Source: Centropus unirufus
Taxonomy: Eukaryota; Chordata; Aves; Cuculiformes; Centropidae
DNA: 64,000 nt
Direction of reading: 5' to 3'
Assembly (NCBI GenBank): GCA_013397695.1
Contig: VYZI01000005.1
Location: 4,453,218-4,517,217, forward strand
Of this stretch, positions 12,546 through 25,620 are shown piece after piece. The stretch's first letter is position 1, and every line of letters starts with the position of its first letter. A model generated the notes under the pieces. It searched no databases. It worked only from the letters and a program-made list of their open reading frames with translations, and was not told the DNA's origin. Position numbers and translations under genes: made by a program.

Positions 12546-15500
12546 AGAAGTAAGCAATGGACTTGATGCAGGAGTTAACTTAGAGGGGTGCGTTATGTGG
12601 TGTTTGTCAGGTTATCCTGACTCTGTAAAGAGGTGTGATGCTGAACCTGAGGTCAGCCCCTGAGAAAGCAATACAGCTGTTACCTGGTAGTGTACTGCTG
12701 GGATAAAATCTTCCCTCTGTCAGCCACTTAATATCACTTGCTCTCAAGTGAAAAGAAAACTTCTCGTTATCATCACTTGTACAGGTTAGAGCTGAGGGAT
12801 GCAGTGGCACAGTTCTCCTACTGTATGGAGCTGTAGCAAACCGCTGCGACCAGAATGAGTAACGCTCACCTGTAAATGGATGAAAGAAGGGATAAGAGGC
12901 AAATGCAGCTCCTCTCCCTAGGGCACAGTTTAGGGAGGCAGTGAAGTCTCGCAGTGCCCAGGCTCTAGTAATGTTTTTGGTACAGGTTGCATCGTTACTT
13001 TTAAATTTTTGTGCCCAACACCTTTGTGCTTAGGTGAAACATGTCTCCGGATCATCCTTTGCCTCCCCAACCAGTCGTTACAGTGAATCCCTGTGGGACA
13101 GAACTGAAAGACTCCCAGGATCAAAGGGAGGAAAGGGGAAGCAGAAAATTACATTCACCCTTGCTTTCTCTTTCCTTCCTCTCCAATTTCTATCCTCCTG
13201 TATTTCCTTGTGCACAAAGTGCCCATCATTTCACTTCCCAGTTAGATATTTTCCTTCCTCAGTGCCTGATATGAATTCAGCCTGTTGGCATCAAAAGTAG
13301 AGACAAAATTAACTGCTTATAAGTCTAGAGATTATCTTGGAGCTCATGGGACTGTAGAAAATTCACTTTTCTAAAGCAGTACTTTCAGTGAGACCATCAG
13401 TCCTCCTCCAGGAATCGTAAATCTCTTGAAGTCTGTATACTGGATTCACTTTCAGAGGTAATTAAATTTGACTCTCAGCTAAATTGCCTGCATGGAGATG
13501 AATAAATATAAAATCAAAATTATTTATTGTTCGTGGTCACCCTTTATTTGTGCCAGTTCCACAAAGTAGAAGAAAGAGCCTGGCCTATTTAGTAGAGTTT
13601 CATGGGAAACAAGTAAGAATACAAAATTAACTTCCACCAAAAGGCATGTATTACAGGGGTCTTTTAGGTCTTTCTAATGCTGAAGTTACTGATAAACACT
13701 ATGTCCATACACAAAAGCCATGCATAGGCCTCACCACTGAGCCTGAGGTTGACAGAGACTACTACTCCTCTCTACTGTGCTGCTGATGGTACATCACAGA
13801 GGGATAGGGCTGGGGAAGAGGAGTTTTAAATAATTCCTCTTCTGGCTTTGAAAAACTAATTAAGACTCTACTGCAGAATGATCTTGTTTGCTGGGAATTA
13901 TTTCTTGTGAGTGGCGCCAAGTGTACAGTATGACTGCTTTCCTTTAACGCGGCAGTGCTGATGCACTATAAGAAGCAATGGAAATTTTGTGCTACGAAAT
14001 GCAGGAGTTGATTTCACAGTTATTTCCTTACACCGCACAGTTTCAAACTTGGTTTTGTAGAGAAACTTGGAGAATAAAAACAACACCTAGCTTATTTGAA
14101 AACAAATAAAAACATATGGCTTGTTTTGATCTTATTTCAATCAAGTAGGGCCAGCAGATTTGAATATATGGCTGAAATTTTGCCACCTTCATTTTTTCAA
14201 TGGATTTCTGACCACGTGTCACTACACAGCTATGTCAGTGCTGACTAAGTTGTTAGCAACAGATTCATTGAATTTTGCTTCCTTTTTGGAAAGCAAAGCA
14301 TGCAAACAAATTACAGGCTCAGATTTTTTTAAATGTATTTTTGTGGGTAAATGTCTTCAGGAAAAAGTTCATCTCTAAGCAGATCCTAACAGAAATTGTA
14401 GATAGAGCTTTAACTGTTTCTATATTTAGTCCCTGCTGTAATACATTCATGTGGCAACCAGCTTTATCACTATTAACAGAGCCATGTGACACACATGTGA
14501 CTCCGTGAATCCAGCACACCACAGATTAAAATTTTATATTAAATCATTATACAATTTAGTCTATGCCTTTAGCTGCACTAGTCAAGAACATGTGCAATGC
14601 TGGGTGATCACCAAGTAGCTTACCAGCCTTGCCCGAACTACAAGACGATAACTACAGCAAGCAATGGAGCATGATACTGCAATCCCCACAGTGGTACAAG
14701 CAGGGCTCCTTCAGGCTGGAAGAAGATGGCTGTGGAATAGATAATGTGGATACACAGCTTCAGGGACCTGCACTAACCTTGTTTCATGACGTACTGTGCC
14801 ACATTGACACAGCTGACTGCTTGAAGGCAGCTTGGGGATTTCTAACACAGTGCTGCACTGCACCACGGAGCCGTGATTGTAATGTATACTATGACTCAAA
14901 AAGGGCTGGGAGAGAATATCAGCACGGAAATTGGACTTTCTGTGGTTATAAATGCTATATATATTTCTTAAAATCACCTTAACCATAGCCATTTACATGT
15001 GAAAAACAGAGGCAAGCAGATTAAAAATATCATCACCTGTTCCTGACACAAATAGATTTTTTTTCCTAATTAAAAGTGCTTACATATTTGTAAAGTTTTA
15101 TTCATTTCAACTGTGGGAAAACACAAAAACATCTTGCCATCTACCTCAATATTAAGTAGGCTTTCGGGACAGGTTTTGTATTTGTTTTAATAATAACAGC
15201 TCTGATTTTTGTACTCACAATAGAACAGACTTATCAGTTCTGTCAGACATGACTTAGTTACGAATTAGTGGACTCTACTCTGGTTGTTTACAGTTGCAGC
15301 TTGAAGAAGATGACCTTTCCCTTTCCTGGGAAATACTCTGTTCTTGTTGGAAGTGCATTAAAAGCTGCACTCCTTAACAGATCCAGCCACACATATGTAC
15401 GAGAGAGTCATCCACAGAATACAATTTATTACCTTTTGCAGTTTCTTTCAGTCAGAAGACTGCCAAACTCAATAAAGGCATGCCCTAAATATATATTTCC

Positions 15501-15906
15501 CTCAGATGTTAAACGTACTTAGTCTGTATTTTCAATTAAATCAGATTAAGACCTTACCATTCACTATTACTTGTATTTCCCAAGGCACAGATTTGAATCT
15601 GTGGAATCACCTGTGTTCTCCGTTCATGAAAATTGCCTTTATCCTAGAGGTTTAGAATTCATCTCTCCTAACTTCAGCACTCTCAGTCTAGGCAGCTAAT
15701 CTAATTAAGTTGCTTGTACTCCTTCTGTAGGCAGAGGTCAGCGGTAGAGCCCTTCAGAAGGCAAACCATGTGGGATGCCCACCTTGGGACCGGAAGACTT
15801 CCCTTTGGGAGAGTGCAGCGTGATTGTTTAAAACAATTGCCTAAACTCAGGGAAGATGAATCCTACCCAAAGGATTCAGATACACCAAAGAGCCATTTAT
15901 ATGAGA

Positions 15907-15933
15907 GATATACATATATATATATTTATATAT
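15907..15933. repeat. TA-rich microsatellite
   Basis: Alternating TA repeats are interrupted by single C and TT changes (tacatatatatatatttatata). Confidence 0.85.
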
Positions 15934-17154
15934 CTTGACATATCTATGCCTGTAAATATTGACATCAACAGTCAACAATATCCAATATTGTGTGACTTGT
16001 AAGATAAAATGAAGTGATGATGAAGCAAAATGTAACCATGAGATAAAAAATAAGTCAGGTATAAAAAAATTGAAACTAATATTCCTGAATCTTAGTTAAT
16101 TTAAGTGATTGTTGATTTCTAAAGCCTGAAGTGAGGGGGAATAAACATTAACTAGGCTTTCCAGGATTAAAATCCACTGGAGTTATGCTGATTAGCATTC
16201 ATCCCGTTGGTCACTTGAAATCAAAACTGCTCAAGAAAAAAGCACACTGGTCAGCAAAAAAATGCACTAAAGCAATATTTTTGCAACCATGATAACAAGC
16301 AGACATTAACACAAGACGCCATTTGCCGCTTACTCAGATGTGGAGCATGCTTCCCAGGCCCAAGAATCCACCAGCATGACAGGGCCTGTAACCACATCAG
16401 CAGGTTCAATTGCAACCACTGTTCATTTTGCTTTCAGTAAGATAGTTTTTCACCAGCTTCCTGGCAGACAATCAAAACACTATAAAGGATGCTTTAAGGG
16501 AGAGATCCAAGGCATGCAGAAGTTAATGGAAGAAAAAAAAAAGTCATTTGTTCTTCAGTGGGGAAGGGAGGAACCCTCTTCTGCAGATCCATATAGCCAC
16601 CACATTTCTTTATATATAGACACTTTCTATTTATAATGAGTCACCCTCCAGGATGTCACAGCCATGGATAGCAGAAGGCATGCTGTATTTGGCCCTGTTT
16701 TTCTAGCTCTTGTCTTTCATGAGACAAGTGTTTATGGGATAAGATTTCTCACAATTAGTTTTGGCCGTTGGGCTACTTGTGTTTGGATTGTTGGTTTTAA
16801 GTTTGAGCCAAACAGTGCAAAATATTTTGTTGCCTAGATATTTTTTTCCCCTCCAAGCAGGAGCCAGTTATAGCAGTAGGAGCTCTGCACTGGGGCTCAG
16901 TTAACGTGAATTCTCTTCAGGGATAACACTCTGGCGGCTAACAACAATGGTTTGGGCTTGCTGACCAAGAGTTTCTTTATTTTTTTCTTTCCTGAAGTTA
17001 CAAACAATTTAGAATCCAGAAAAACATGCAAGAAGTTTCAGTTAATTTTCCAGTCCAACTGTTTTTCAATACTTACTTTCACTTGTTATAACCTGGCTTT
17101 TCAAATAGCTGATCTGCCAATTGAGCATGATAAAACAGGCCAAAACCAGGCAAC

Positions 17155-17200
17155 TAAACAAAACAACAACAACAAAAAAAAGAACCTCAAACAAAATATA
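17155..17200. repeat. A-rich (AAC)n low-complexity tract
   Basis: Short AAC repeats run into an A-rich stretch. No associated element is visible. Confidence 0.75.
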
Positions 17201-20200
17201 ATATCCTTGAGTGGGGATGTTATCAGTTTTATAATTTTCAGCAGAAGTTGATATTTAAAATTCAGGGAAGCATTAGTAATTTCCACATTCCACATTCCAG
17301 ATTCAACTTCATTATTTCTCAACAATTCTTCATGGCTAAGGCTTTGGTTATCCCTGTGCCTGGTCTCCCTTCTTGGCCTGTTTTCCAAATCATGTTTAAT
17401 AGTTTATAAATAGGTTCCATCCAGATTTCTTACCCTATTTCGCCCTTTCAACTTTATGTAAAAATTTTCTTAATTGAAACTGCTCTGTAAGAGTCTCAAA
17501 CATAATAAAGATAATACGAGTAACTCTAAGTGCAAGATTGAGTCACTTGTGATTTTCTCCCCCAAATATCATAATTTCTCCTTTGAAAGAGAGCAGAAAC
17601 TGTATCCATGGGAAATCCACCTTCCAAATTTTCTTGGGGTCATAACACCTGAAACCTTGGACTGATACAGTACAGTATAAGCAAATAATGGAAACATAGA
17701 TTTCATTAGAACATAATCTGGTCAAGTTGCTTCCAATTAATACTGTAAGACTGGCAAACCGAAAATTCCCTCTTTAAAAAAATAAATAAATAAATCCCTC
17801 CCTCTCTCCCATCCCCAGAAGCTCTAGTAATTGTGTTGGGGCTTTAGATTCCAGCTACATAGCTTCAGTCATGTTGAAAACTAGCCACCCATCTGAAGAG
17901 TTCTGCACATTAGAATTTTTCTAGTGCCTCATACAAATTTAGTTCCCAATCTGTCACTGCTTAATTTCCTTAATAGCCTCTTATGATGGATATGCCAAGG
18001 AAATAAAAGTCAAGAACTTCAGAGTAGCTTTTGTGATTATTTTTCTAAAAGTCTCAAAAACATTTGGAGATCATGTGATGTAGTAAAGGGAACAGCTGGC
18101 TCATGATTGAGATCAACAATAAAAGAAATACAAACACATTTGAATTTCTGTTGCCTGATTTTTAGCAAAAATTTAGAATATAGATTTCCAACTTTAATCC
18201 TAGTGCTTGAATATTCTCATGCTGGTGTGACAGTAGGTGTTACAGTGCATTAAGCTCTCCTGTATGTCAAACACAGGAACCAGAAAGGCAGTACCTAAAT
18301 ACCAACATCACTATACGAAGAGGATAATATGCCACTGACACCATCATTGCCCAATTTGGGGACTCCAAGGACATGAGAGGAGGGCGTGAACCTCAACACA
18401 TCAAATTAAGAGTATCTACTCATATTCTGCCTATCCTTTCATGTCATCCCTTTAATAAACTTCGACAGTTTTGGAGCCTGGCAGTGGTTGATTCAGCTTC
18501 CACTGAAGCCAAGACAGACTCCGCACTTTTGCTATCACCATACCCTTTTGGCTGGAGGCGCAGCCTGGGAGTGATTTGCTCTACAAGCTGTTATTTTCTA
18601 GCTTGCAGAAGCTCTTTTGCTCCAACAAACAAAGAGGAACTGAGGCCGTTCAGGCTCCAGAGAAAAGAAATCTCCTTGATACAGAAAATACTTTCTGCAG
18701 TTATCTATGATCTGGAAGGAAAACCTCCTGCTTGTGTCAGAAGTGCTCAAATATGTTGGTGAAATGTTTTATCAAAGATGTATCTCCTGACCTTTGAAAA
18801 TACAAATAACAGAGTCTTGCAATTAAGGAAGACAGTACCACCTCACCTATAACTGAGTGTTTTATAGCACACATCAGCTTAAAGTATTTTTAGATCAAAT
18901 TGGAAGTGCAGTGAAAGCCTGAAGCTGACCAGAATCATAATGCAATGGAAAACCTTACAGAGATACCTGTTTCAAAGAGACTCCGGGCTCATTTGGCAGA
19001 TCAAAGAGTGTCAGCTACTGCTGATAAGATCAGATAAGCCCCTGGAATTCTGGATGCTTTGCAGAACCCAAACCTCTTAACACAAGAGGCTCACTTATCA
19101 CAGTTTCTTTTGGGTCTCCTGAAATTAACTGATGAAATTTCACAGCGTGTAAGAGGACAGTTTGTAAATGAGTGCTGCATTCCTTTTTGCCAGGCCAGCA
19201 TGCTCCCTCTAACAGGCTCATCTCCAAGTGCTCTGTAAAGAAAATTAGAGTAAACTGAATGGTTGTTCTTATATTTATTTCCCCTAGAATTAGTGAAACA
19301 ACTAAATACTACACACTAACACAGATAGCTAGAATCAGTGCCATTTATCTCTCAAGCAATTTCTATGTCGCTTTCTGTCACATAGACACGCCATTTCCTT
19401 CCTTATGACAGGACTGACCAGGGTATTACTGATATTGACAATGACAAATCCCTTTCGCAGCTCAGAACCTTAAATTAATTCTCCCAAGGCACTGGCAGAC
19501 ACTCTTCTTCTTGCCCTGTCACTCATGGTGAAGGCTGAAAGGATGATTAGAAATTAAGTAGGGGCGTTCTGAAATGGAAAATCTGGTTTGATGGGGAGCA
19601 AGTCAAAACTATGAGATGTATTTCATTCCTTCTCTTTCTGTTCAGTTTTAATTAGGATTAAAATGTCTCTAGCAAATACTTAGGGATTACTTTGATTTTC
19701 TCACACTACATATGAGCTTATCTGTCAGTATCCTAAACAATTCTGAAGAACTAACTACTGGAAATAAAGCAGTTGGAAGAAAAACACATCCAACAGAAAA
19801 TTCCATGGGTCAACCTTTATTTCCCCACCCTCCTCCAGAACATGTGCATATCAAAGTTCTGCGCCACAAAAAGCAGCCCTAACATCCACCACCTTTCTCA
19901 CAAACATATTTTCATTTGATTGTAACAGAGCCTTATTTCTGGTGCTAACTACAAGCTGAAGTGGTGGCAAGAGGCAGAAGACTCTCTTCTTCTCAGGTAG
20001 TCTTGGCTGGTCAGACCCTGTCAGGGGTCTATGGATAGCATTCAGCAAGTCACAAAACTAGGCACACTGACTCTTATTAATACCTGATATTTTATAAGTA
20101 CTATAGAACAAAGGAAAAAAAAAACTATTAAGTCACCATGAAGAAGAACCAAGTCCATCCCTAACCGAAATCTCACAGTGTTATTACTTGCACAGCTATT

Positions 20201-23200
20201 CAAACAGCTCCTTTCTCCTTGCTGCCCTTATGTTTTCTGTTTCTCTGCTAACAGATTCTGCTTGGCCATCTGTGCTTTTCACATTATGTGGATCCAGGGA
20301 ACCCTTTAGGACCCAAAACTTTGAGCCACAACCTTGAAGTAACAAGCAGCAGTACTGGATTTTAATATTAAACAGAAGAAAGTCTGGAGGGGCTGTGGCA
20401 GAGCCACTTGCAGGCACAAATACATCTCCAAACAGCAAAGCACTAGGGCTATGATGAAAGAGAAACCTTGAGTAGAAAAAAGAGAAAGAAAAAAAGTAAG
20501 CTTGAAAGCAATGGTCTATGATTGCACAAGGAAAGGAAGGAAAATTCCATTATAGACCTGTGAGAGTACCACCTTGTTTCAAATAGTCTTCACAGCTAGG
20601 TGTAACTGTCATATGCTGACAGAAATTTAAATTTAATTAACTCTAGGACACTACAAAATTGTAAGTGACATTAATATTTACCTTTAGGAGTTTTCAATCT
20701 GCCACAATGATACAAAAGGTCAACAGCAGATATTGCCGTTTCACTGGACCCCATTTAGTGGGCAGGACTCGATCAAGGGGTGAAAGTTACATTGAGGCAA
20801 GTTTTGCTGCTGGATTTCAGTGGGATGAATGTCTAGAGGTACTCAGTATAAGGGTGGCTATAAAGCAGCATAGTTAGAGGCAGTTAGGCCTCTAAAAGAC
20901 AGAGAGGGCTCCAAAGATGTTTGTGACACCTTCACACGCGGATATTCAATAAAGTTGTTTGGCAAGATGAGGCCAGGCCCAACAGATTTATAGTATTCAA
21001 TGATATTCTTTAATGCAAGATACTATACCATATGGAGAAATAAGTCTACTCCAATACGACAAGTTCCATATCCCTCTAGATTTATCATTCCAATAAGCAA
21101 GATTAACCTTGCAAAGCGTGTTATCTAGAATTTGTCATGATGACTGATGAGGCTTCCTGTTGAGATCATAATAAATTTTGCATTTAAAAAGCATTTTGTT
21201 ACCTTTTTGCCAACTCCGGATCTATGTGTTTACCTATCCAGCTGCAGCTAACCTTCAGGCAGCTGCAGCCCCAAGAAATCATTTCCCAAGGGCCCTCATC
21301 CAATTGAGTTATTTTGAAAATATGTCCCCAAATTTGTGGGCAAACCACATCTGCTTGTTGAATTGTCTCCATTCTCATGAAGCTCAGGATGTTGCAAGCT
21401 TTTCTTTAAGGATACTTCAGAACAAACAGAAGGAAAGAGGAAGGAAAGGTTTCTGGGTAAAGGGTAGAAAGATTTTTGATTAATCTTCTATTACAAGAGC
21501 CCATAGTATATGATAGTATGGTTCGATATTAAAATCATGCTCACTTTTATGCAGTAAAATTTTGCTCCTTGATGAACAATCACAACATCTGTTTGGATTG
21601 TTTTTTTTCTAGAAAGGTAACATTAAAATGGGTTGCAACTACAGAAATCCATTCTGAAAATATTGCACATGACTCAGAAGGGAAGACTGAAGAGGGAAGA
21701 GGAGATTGTGAGACCATGAAAAAAAAGGTGTCTGACTTAGCAGAGAGTAGAATCTAGCCACTGCAAAAACATTCATAATTAATATTTATACGACTGAGGT
21801 GGATTCCCTTGGACATCCTCTTAATTGTAAATTAATCTGTTAAGCAGGAATTTAGATGATGCACTGCTGATCTCATTTGGCCAGAAAAATCCCATAACAG
21901 CTACAAAACAACTCTTTCGTTGCTCACTAAACCTAAGGCTGGCAAAAGCTCAAGCACTGAAAAACCCGGAAAAGATACTTTTTTTGTCTCTCAACATGTG
22001 TTTACCACAGGTGTTTATCTATGATACATTCCCAGTAAAAAAGTCATTAACCTGAATGCTAGCAGGAAAGGTCTGCTTGGAAGCTTCTGGCCTGTTGGCT
22101 TTTTATAGCAGGGTGGAAAATTTCCAGCTGTGAACATGTGTCCCATTCTACTTAAAAATCTCAAAGGGATTATATCATCAGCATGAAGAACTGTTTCCCA
22201 TGTTGAGCTCTACTGTCCTTAGGTGCTCCTCCTAGCCAATGAGGGCATCACAGCAAGCCAGTTGCTGGGAAAATCAAACACAGACCTGGAGGAAAGCAAC
22301 TTGCCAAAAAGCAGCCAACAGGCTGCTGGATAGGGGAGCTGTTCAACAAACAAAGATTCTCAAGAACTATCTGCCGCTAAGCAATGTTTCCCCAGTGGCA
22401 CAACTCTGCTACGGCTATTTATATCTTGTGTTCCTGCAAGGACAGATGGAGGAAAGTTAAATCAATTGGACTTGAAGCTCTTCTTTAGTCTCGGATCACA
22501 CTTTACTTACCTGAAGATGTAAGAAGCTAATGATCTCATGTAGGATATTTTTAATTCATTGTTAGCATATTTGAACAGAATTGTGATGCTATTCTCTACA
22601 AACAGACAACAAACCATCACTCAGAGAGGTCAAGACTTAAATGTCCAGTGGCTCCAGGGTTTTTAGTGACTAAGGAAAGATGCTTATAGCTCAGCTTTCA
22701 GAAGTTTGGACAGCTGGTACTGCAGGGTATATCCAGAGAAGCATAGCCAGCCTTCTTAACCTCAGAGCATCATTATAGTTAGTCACATTGTCTCAAAAAG
22801 TTAGGTGTTATTTTTCCCTCAGCCAGCAGCCCTGACTTCTGCCTCACCAACACATTATTCCCAAAGTCATCATGATATCGATTTTTTCTTATTATTAGTG
22901 CAGAAAAAAAATTAAAGAACAGACCACCTGAAATCCTGAACAGATTATTGAAGTCAGCAGGCATGCCGTGGAAATTTTCAGATTACTTAGCCTCTTTGAT
23001 AAACCAAGGCTAATATATGACCCAAACAATTATAGTCTGTGAACTTTCACAGACAGCCTGAAGGCAGCTGTAGAAAGTAGGATAGAGCAACAATTTAGAA
23101 AGAGCAGCATGCAGTCAAGCACCGTCTGTCAGGATAAAGTTTCTCTTCGTTCATTAGCATCAAGAGGGGATCAGATAATTGAAATGCACTTTCACATGCA

Positions 23201-24338
23201 TTCAGCTTTTGAAAACTAGAGTATTTTCTCCTAGATGTGGTATGACAGTGATAAAATTAATCTTTTCTTAGTTCTAAAATTAATTTCTTTTCTTGTCCTC
23301 GGTGAGGGAGGAGGGAAAGAAGAGAAGGTATGTTTTCCCTGTGAAACAGCAGCCCACCTGTGCAAAGAACAGTCCTAAAGACCGTGAATGAGAATGTCTG
23401 GGTTTTCATTTAGCTCTGCTCAGCATTTTCAAAATAAGAAAAAAATATCAAAAGCAATAGTGACTAGGGAAGGGCAAAGCAAGAAATCTGAGACTGGAAC
23501 ACAGAAGAGGATGAGAAAAATCACTTCAGACTTCAGTAAGTGTTTCTGATGTGGTATTACAGCTTATTTTAAAAAAGCCTTTGAAGGGCTTTCTGGCAAA
23601 TGCACCATGTCATTTCTGTAATAGGGAAACAAAAGTTACTTTAAAAAAAAAAAAAAACTGTCTTTCAGCCACATGAAGCCAGATCTGAATAAAGAAGTTC
23701 AACAATAGAGTTATTCCTTCTGAAGAAAATTTGATGTCTTTATCCTCTGTGTGCTGTTTAACTGTTTAGGGAAAATATAAAGTTGAAAGCTAGCCAATTT
23801 GGTGGTTTAGTTACAGCATAAATCCTCAAGACAAAGAACTCCCTAGAAAGGGGTAGGCTAAAAAGGAAAATGGAAGCAGCATCTCTCCAGACAGGTAGCA
23901 AGGATGGGATAGATCTTAGTTCAGGTAAAACCAATGTCATGAAACAGCACTTGCTAATTCATTTCAGAAGTCTGATGCTAACAAAAAAATGCATGTGTTG
24001 ACATACAACAAACCAAATAATGGGAACTGAAGAAGATTATGTGGGGAAAGTAAAATATAAAAAATAAAAAGGTTAATTCATTTTTTTCTTTTTCAATAAT
24101 GTTTATTGATTAAAGTACTATTTTATATATCATTTTTCAATCAGAAAAATAGAGTATTACTGGTTACCCTTGGGGCCACTTCTCTTTTGTGCTTATCCTT
24201 CTCAGAGATGGGATTCAAGAACCTAAGATGGAATTATCCCTGTGGAAGCTCACCACAGATGTAACTTCATCTGGAGATGCAGCTGGTCCAGAAAAACACC
24301 AGAATGAAAATCCCATTTCACTAGAAATATTTCTACTG

Positions 24339-24425
24339 NNNNNNNNNNNNNNNNNNNNNNNNNNNNNNNNNNNNNNNNNNNNNNNNNNNNNNNNNNNNNN
24401 NNNNNNNNNNNNNNNNNNNNNNNNN
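24339..24425. other. Assembly gap of 87 unknown bases
   Basis: Eighty-seven N characters stand here. The right flank is a TA/TG-rich tract (24426-24456), so a dinucleotide repeat that was hard to assemble probably fills some or all of the gap. The open frame that appears to cross it is an artefact. Confidence 0.99.
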
Positions 24426-24456
24426 TATATGTGTATATTTTTATAAATATATGTAC
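24426..24456. repeat. TA/TG-rich tract bordering the assembly gap
   Basis: The sequence tatatgtgtata followed by T-rich and TA-rich sequence is probably the visible edge of a longer microsatellite hidden in the gap. Confidence 0.7.
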
Positions 24457-25522
24457 ACAGTAGGTGGTTTTGTCTTAGTGCTTCCTGTCTCTAATGGGAT
24501 ATTTTATGATAACCAATGCATTCATCTTTCTTAGAATATCAATGACATAGTGTAATTCACATTGCCATGATTGAACCACAGAATGTTCACTGAAACTTAT
24601 TTTCCATTAATTTTCCACACAACTTGCACAATAGTTACAGACAATAAATTAATAATTTCCAGACACCCCTTTGTAATTATGAGCTAAAATATTATTTTCT
24701 TACTATATGGTCTCTAACATGAAAGCACCCAGATCTTTTAAAAAAATAAAAATATTGTTTCCCTGCTATCTCTAACCAGCCAAAATAATGATGAATTCAT
24801 CTATTTACACAATATAAATTTTTACCATCCTCACCAGGTATTTCTGAATAGAAAAGTCTGTATTTTTTCAGTCCAGAAAAGTCAAGGAATTGCAGCACCA
24901 TTGCATACAAATGCTTACTTATAGCATGTAAAGCTGCAAATTTACATGATAAGTTTGGAATATCATTACAAAAAGGGAGCCATGGGAGACATGTTGCTAT
25001 CACCTCCAGTGGTTTAAACCTGCAATGAATTCACATGAACCTTCTCCAGATTTACACAGAATTAACACAGGCAAAGTATAGCTCATTTTCTGGATATCAT
25101 TTTCACACAGTGAAATTAGCGTAGAGGAAAAGTTTAGGCCAATGTCATACATAATAAATTGCATTTTTATTTCTTCCATTAAGAGAGATGTTATAAGGAA
25201 AAGAGTACATTTTATATAGTGTACAAGACTGGGTGAAATTAATAATGTAATTGCAGAGTAATTTTATAAAAGAACAATAAAATACAGGTGTACGTTCAGA
25301 CAAGAGTTTCAAAGGGGTCCAATAGCATAACCTCTGGAGGCTACTTGCTTTTACAGCCCAGATGTCCTACAGGAGTTGAGGATGATTTCTGTGGGCTGTT
25401 TTTCTTAGCTTTTGTACATCCCTGTTGCTGATAGCCTTCAGCTGTATGCATAGATTCCCACAACATCTCAAACCAATTGCATACCTTGAGTATAAACACA
25501 CTGTAGCGGGAATCAACAGAGA
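24457..25522. other. Unannotated AT-rich sequence
   Basis: No gene, RNA or repeat is recognised. Open frames are short and scattered. Confidence 0.55.
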
Positions 25523-25620
25523 CAGGCTGAGTTCCTAGCTCTGCCACCAGCTGTTGTGTGATCTTAACCAAGTCACCTGTTTTTGGTTGCCCTTCCATCC
25601 TGATCATCAAGATAGTAAAA
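25523..25620 (+). mobile_element. MIR-like CORE-SINE relic
   Basis: The plus strand carries, in order, the hallmarks of the MIR family of tRNA-derived CORE-SINEs: gagttcctagctctgccac (family: ggttcnaatcctggctctgccac), then gctgttgtgtgatcttaacc followed by aagtcacc (family: agctgtgtgaccttgggcaagtcac), then a T-rich stretch, then catcctgatcatcaagatag followed by an A-run (family: cctcatctgtaaaatggg). It was once transcribed by RNA polymerase III and moved with LINE machinery. The A and B boxes are degraded and the tRNA-like head is largely missing. This is an ancient insertion, inactive. Confidence 0.68.

Larger units (their letters stand above)
12546..24338. other. Unannotated sequence, mostly unique-looking
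   Basis: No gene is recognised over these 11.8 kb. It includes a TA-rich microsatellite at 15907-15933, an A/CAA-rich tract near 17155-17200 and a 15-base A run at 23643-23657. The larger open frames (14629-14982, 117 codons; 18373-18762, 129 codons) lack any domain I know and are matched by similar-sized antisense or other-frame openings, so I treat them as chance. The region 16740-16960 contains an acaacaatgg SOX-type motif and looks unusually balanced in composition, possibly a conserved non-coding block. Confidence 0.5.

Noticed and set aside
14629..14992. 117-codon plus and 93-codon minus open frames
   Set aside because: Both strands are open over the same bases and neither peptide resembles a known family; treated as chance.
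24189..24446. 85-codon frame running through the assembly gap
   Set aside because: Its length depends on translating unknown bases; it is an artefact.
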